Shown in pieces: positions 63,149-64,000 of a stretch of 64,000 nucleotides of DNA; position 1 is the first letter of the stretch; each line of letters opens with the position of its first letter. Source of the stretch: Kluyvera sp046569695. GTDB taxonomy: Bacteria > Pseudomonadota > Gammaproteobacteria > Enterobacterales > Enterobacteriaceae. Made by a program: the position numbers and the translations under genes. The notes beneath the pieces are model-generated. The model had not been told where the DNA came from and did no database searches. It worked only from the letters and a program-made list of their open reading frames with translations. The DNA lies in assembly GCF_046569695.1 (NCBI RefSeq), contig NZ_JBKHUI010000014.1, forward strand, positions 62,001 through 126,000, read 5' to 3'.

Positions 63149-63862
63149 ATGAAACAAGGTTTAATGATGTTCACCCTGCTGGCGGCGGCATTTTCCGGCC
63201 TGGCGCACGCTGACGATGCCGCTATCAAGCAGTCGCTGGCGAAACTGGGCGTGCAGAGCACCGATATTCAGCCGGCGCCGGTAGCCGGGATGAAAACCGT
63301 CCTGACCAACAGCGGCGTGCTGTACGTCACCGATGACGGCAAGCATATTATTCAGGGGCCAATGTATGACGTTAGCGGCGCAACGCCGGTGAACGTCACC
63401 AACGCATTACTGATGACTCATCTGAATGCGCTGGAAAAAGAGATGATTGTCTACAAAGCGCCGCAGGAAAAGCACGTGATTACCGTCTTTACCGACATCA
63501 CCTGTGGCTACTGCCACAAGCTGCATGAAGAGATGAAAGACTACAACGCGTTGGGGATCACCGTGCGCTATCTGGCCTTCCCGCGTCAGGGGATCCAGAG
63601 CCAGGCTGAGCAGGATATGAAATCCATCTGGTGCGCCAAAGACCGCAACAAAGCGTTTGACGATGCGATGAACGGCAAAGGCGTTCAGGCGGCAACCTGC
63701 GATATCGACATCGCCAACCACTATGCGCTGGGCGTGCAGTTCGGCGTGACCGGCACTCCGGCTATCGTGCTCGATAATGGCTATGTGGTTCCGGGCTATC
63801 AGGGGCCGAAAGAGATGAAAGCCTTCCTCGACGAACACCAGAAACAGACCAGCGGTAAATAA
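63149..63862 (+). CDS. dsbC: DsbC, periplasmic disulfide isomerase
   Basis: The 237-residue protein has a signal peptide (about residues 1-21, ending LAHA) and the thioredoxin-fold catalytic motif C119-G-Y-C122. It has an N-terminal dimerisation part and a second cysteine pair (C in SIWCAKDRN and QAATCDID). It reshuffles wrong disulfides in the periplasm. AAAAGGAC is the ribosome binding site before ATG 63149. recJ starts 6 bp later. Confidence 0.96.
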   Translation: MKQGLMMFTLLAAAFSGLAHADDAAIKQSLAKLGVQSTDIQPAPVAGMKTVLTNSGVLYVTDDGKHIIQGPMYDVSGATPVNVTNALLMTHLNALEKEMIVYKAPQEKHVITVFTDITCGYCHKLHEEMKDYNALGITVRYLAFPRQGIQSQAEQDMKSIWCAKDRNKAFDDAMNGKGVQAATCDIDIANHYALGVQFGVTGTPAIVLDNGYVVPGYQGPKEMKAFLDEHQKQTSGK

Positions 63863-63867
63863 TTCGC

Positions 63868-64000
63868 GTGAAACCACAGACTCAACTTCGCCGCCGTGTG
63901 GTGGATGATTCAATCGTGCTGCCGGGCGAACTGTCGCCGCTGCTGCGCCGCCTGTATGCCAGCCGCGGGGTGAAAACCCCGAACGATCTGGAACGCGGCC
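63868..64000 (+). CDS. recJ: RecJ single-stranded-DNA exonuclease, N-terminal fragment
   Basis: The frame starts with GTG 63868, 6 bp after the dsbC stop, and runs off the window after 44 codons. The start KPQTQLRRRVVDDS, then LPPLLRR-like LSPLLRRLYASRGV, agrees with E. coli RecJ. Full protein is about 577 residues. The DHH catalytic domain lies outside the window. Confidence 0.85.
   Translation, partial: MKPQTQLRRRVVDDSIVLPGELSPLLRRLYASRGVKTPNDLERG

Overview
The window is a chromosomal segment of a gamma-proteobacterium of the family Enterobacteriaceae. From trmB (left edge) to recJ (right edge) the backbone has the same genes in the same order as the Escherichia coli K-12 trmB-recJ segment. 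The protein sequences are close to, but not identical with, those of E. coli. An ERIC element, REP-type palindromes and E. coli-like GalR, PurR, Cra and CRP sites fit this. The accessory genes (TRAP transporter, OprD-type porin, CsgD-like regulator, RpiR regulator, a chaperone-usher operon) suggest an Enterobacter/Klebsiella/Citrobacter-type relative rather than E. coli itself. The genus cannot be fixed from the sequence alone.

Layout. 1-2500: trmB end, yggL, an ERIC, yggN and yggM (E. coli has ansB between yggN and yggM; it is missing here). 2500-5400: a three-gene TRAP transporter operon, absent from this place in E. coli. 5660-8990: hemW-rdgB-yggU-yggT-yggS on the minus strand, divergent from yggR. 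9970-11240: a long AT-rich leader and a CsgD-like LuxR-family regulator. 11240-18510: ruvX, yqgE, gshB, rsmE, endA, sprT, galP and metK, all minus. 18510-22500: leader region, yqgB, speA, speB (arginine to agmatine to putrescine). 22500-24000: an OprD-type porin. 24170-31940: loiP, tktA, epd, pgk, fbaA, mscS; the E. coli cmtAB-yggD block between tktA and epd is absent. 31990-33040: an orphan TRAP solute-binding protein. 33200-38010: argO, yggE, argP, rpiA, serA. 38010-44570: an AT-rich promoter region and a five-gene chaperone-usher fimbrial operon (pilin, chaperone, usher, adhesin, second chaperone). 44580-64000: fau, ssrS (6S RNA), zapA, ygfB, pepP, ubiH, ubiI, gcvTHP, ygfF, bglA with an upstream RpiR regulator, yqfB, yqfA, ygfZ, sdhE, cptA, fldB, xerD, dsbC and the start of recJ.

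How the genes work together. The core is central metabolism: glycolysis and pentose phosphate (tktA, epd, pgk, fbaA, rpiA), serine/glycine/one-carbon (serA, gcvTHP, fau, metK), polyamines (speA, speB), glutathione, ubiquinone and Fe-S/flavin maturation (ygfZ, sdhE, ubiH, ubiI). Several regulatory sites match known circuits: two GalR operators and a CRP site before galP, Cra and CRP before epd, PurR before gcvT, CRP before serA.

The less ordinary material sits in islands slotted between conserved genes: the TRAP operon and the separate orphan binding protein, the OprD porin, the fimbrial operon, and the CsgD-like regulator. That regulator has a predicted promoter followed by a good match to an RcsAB box. 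A weaker site of similar shape lies before the fimbrial operon, so a surface-structure circuit is a testable idea. No CRISPR array, tRNA, rRNA, prophage, insertion sequence or integrase other than the housekeeping xerD was seen.
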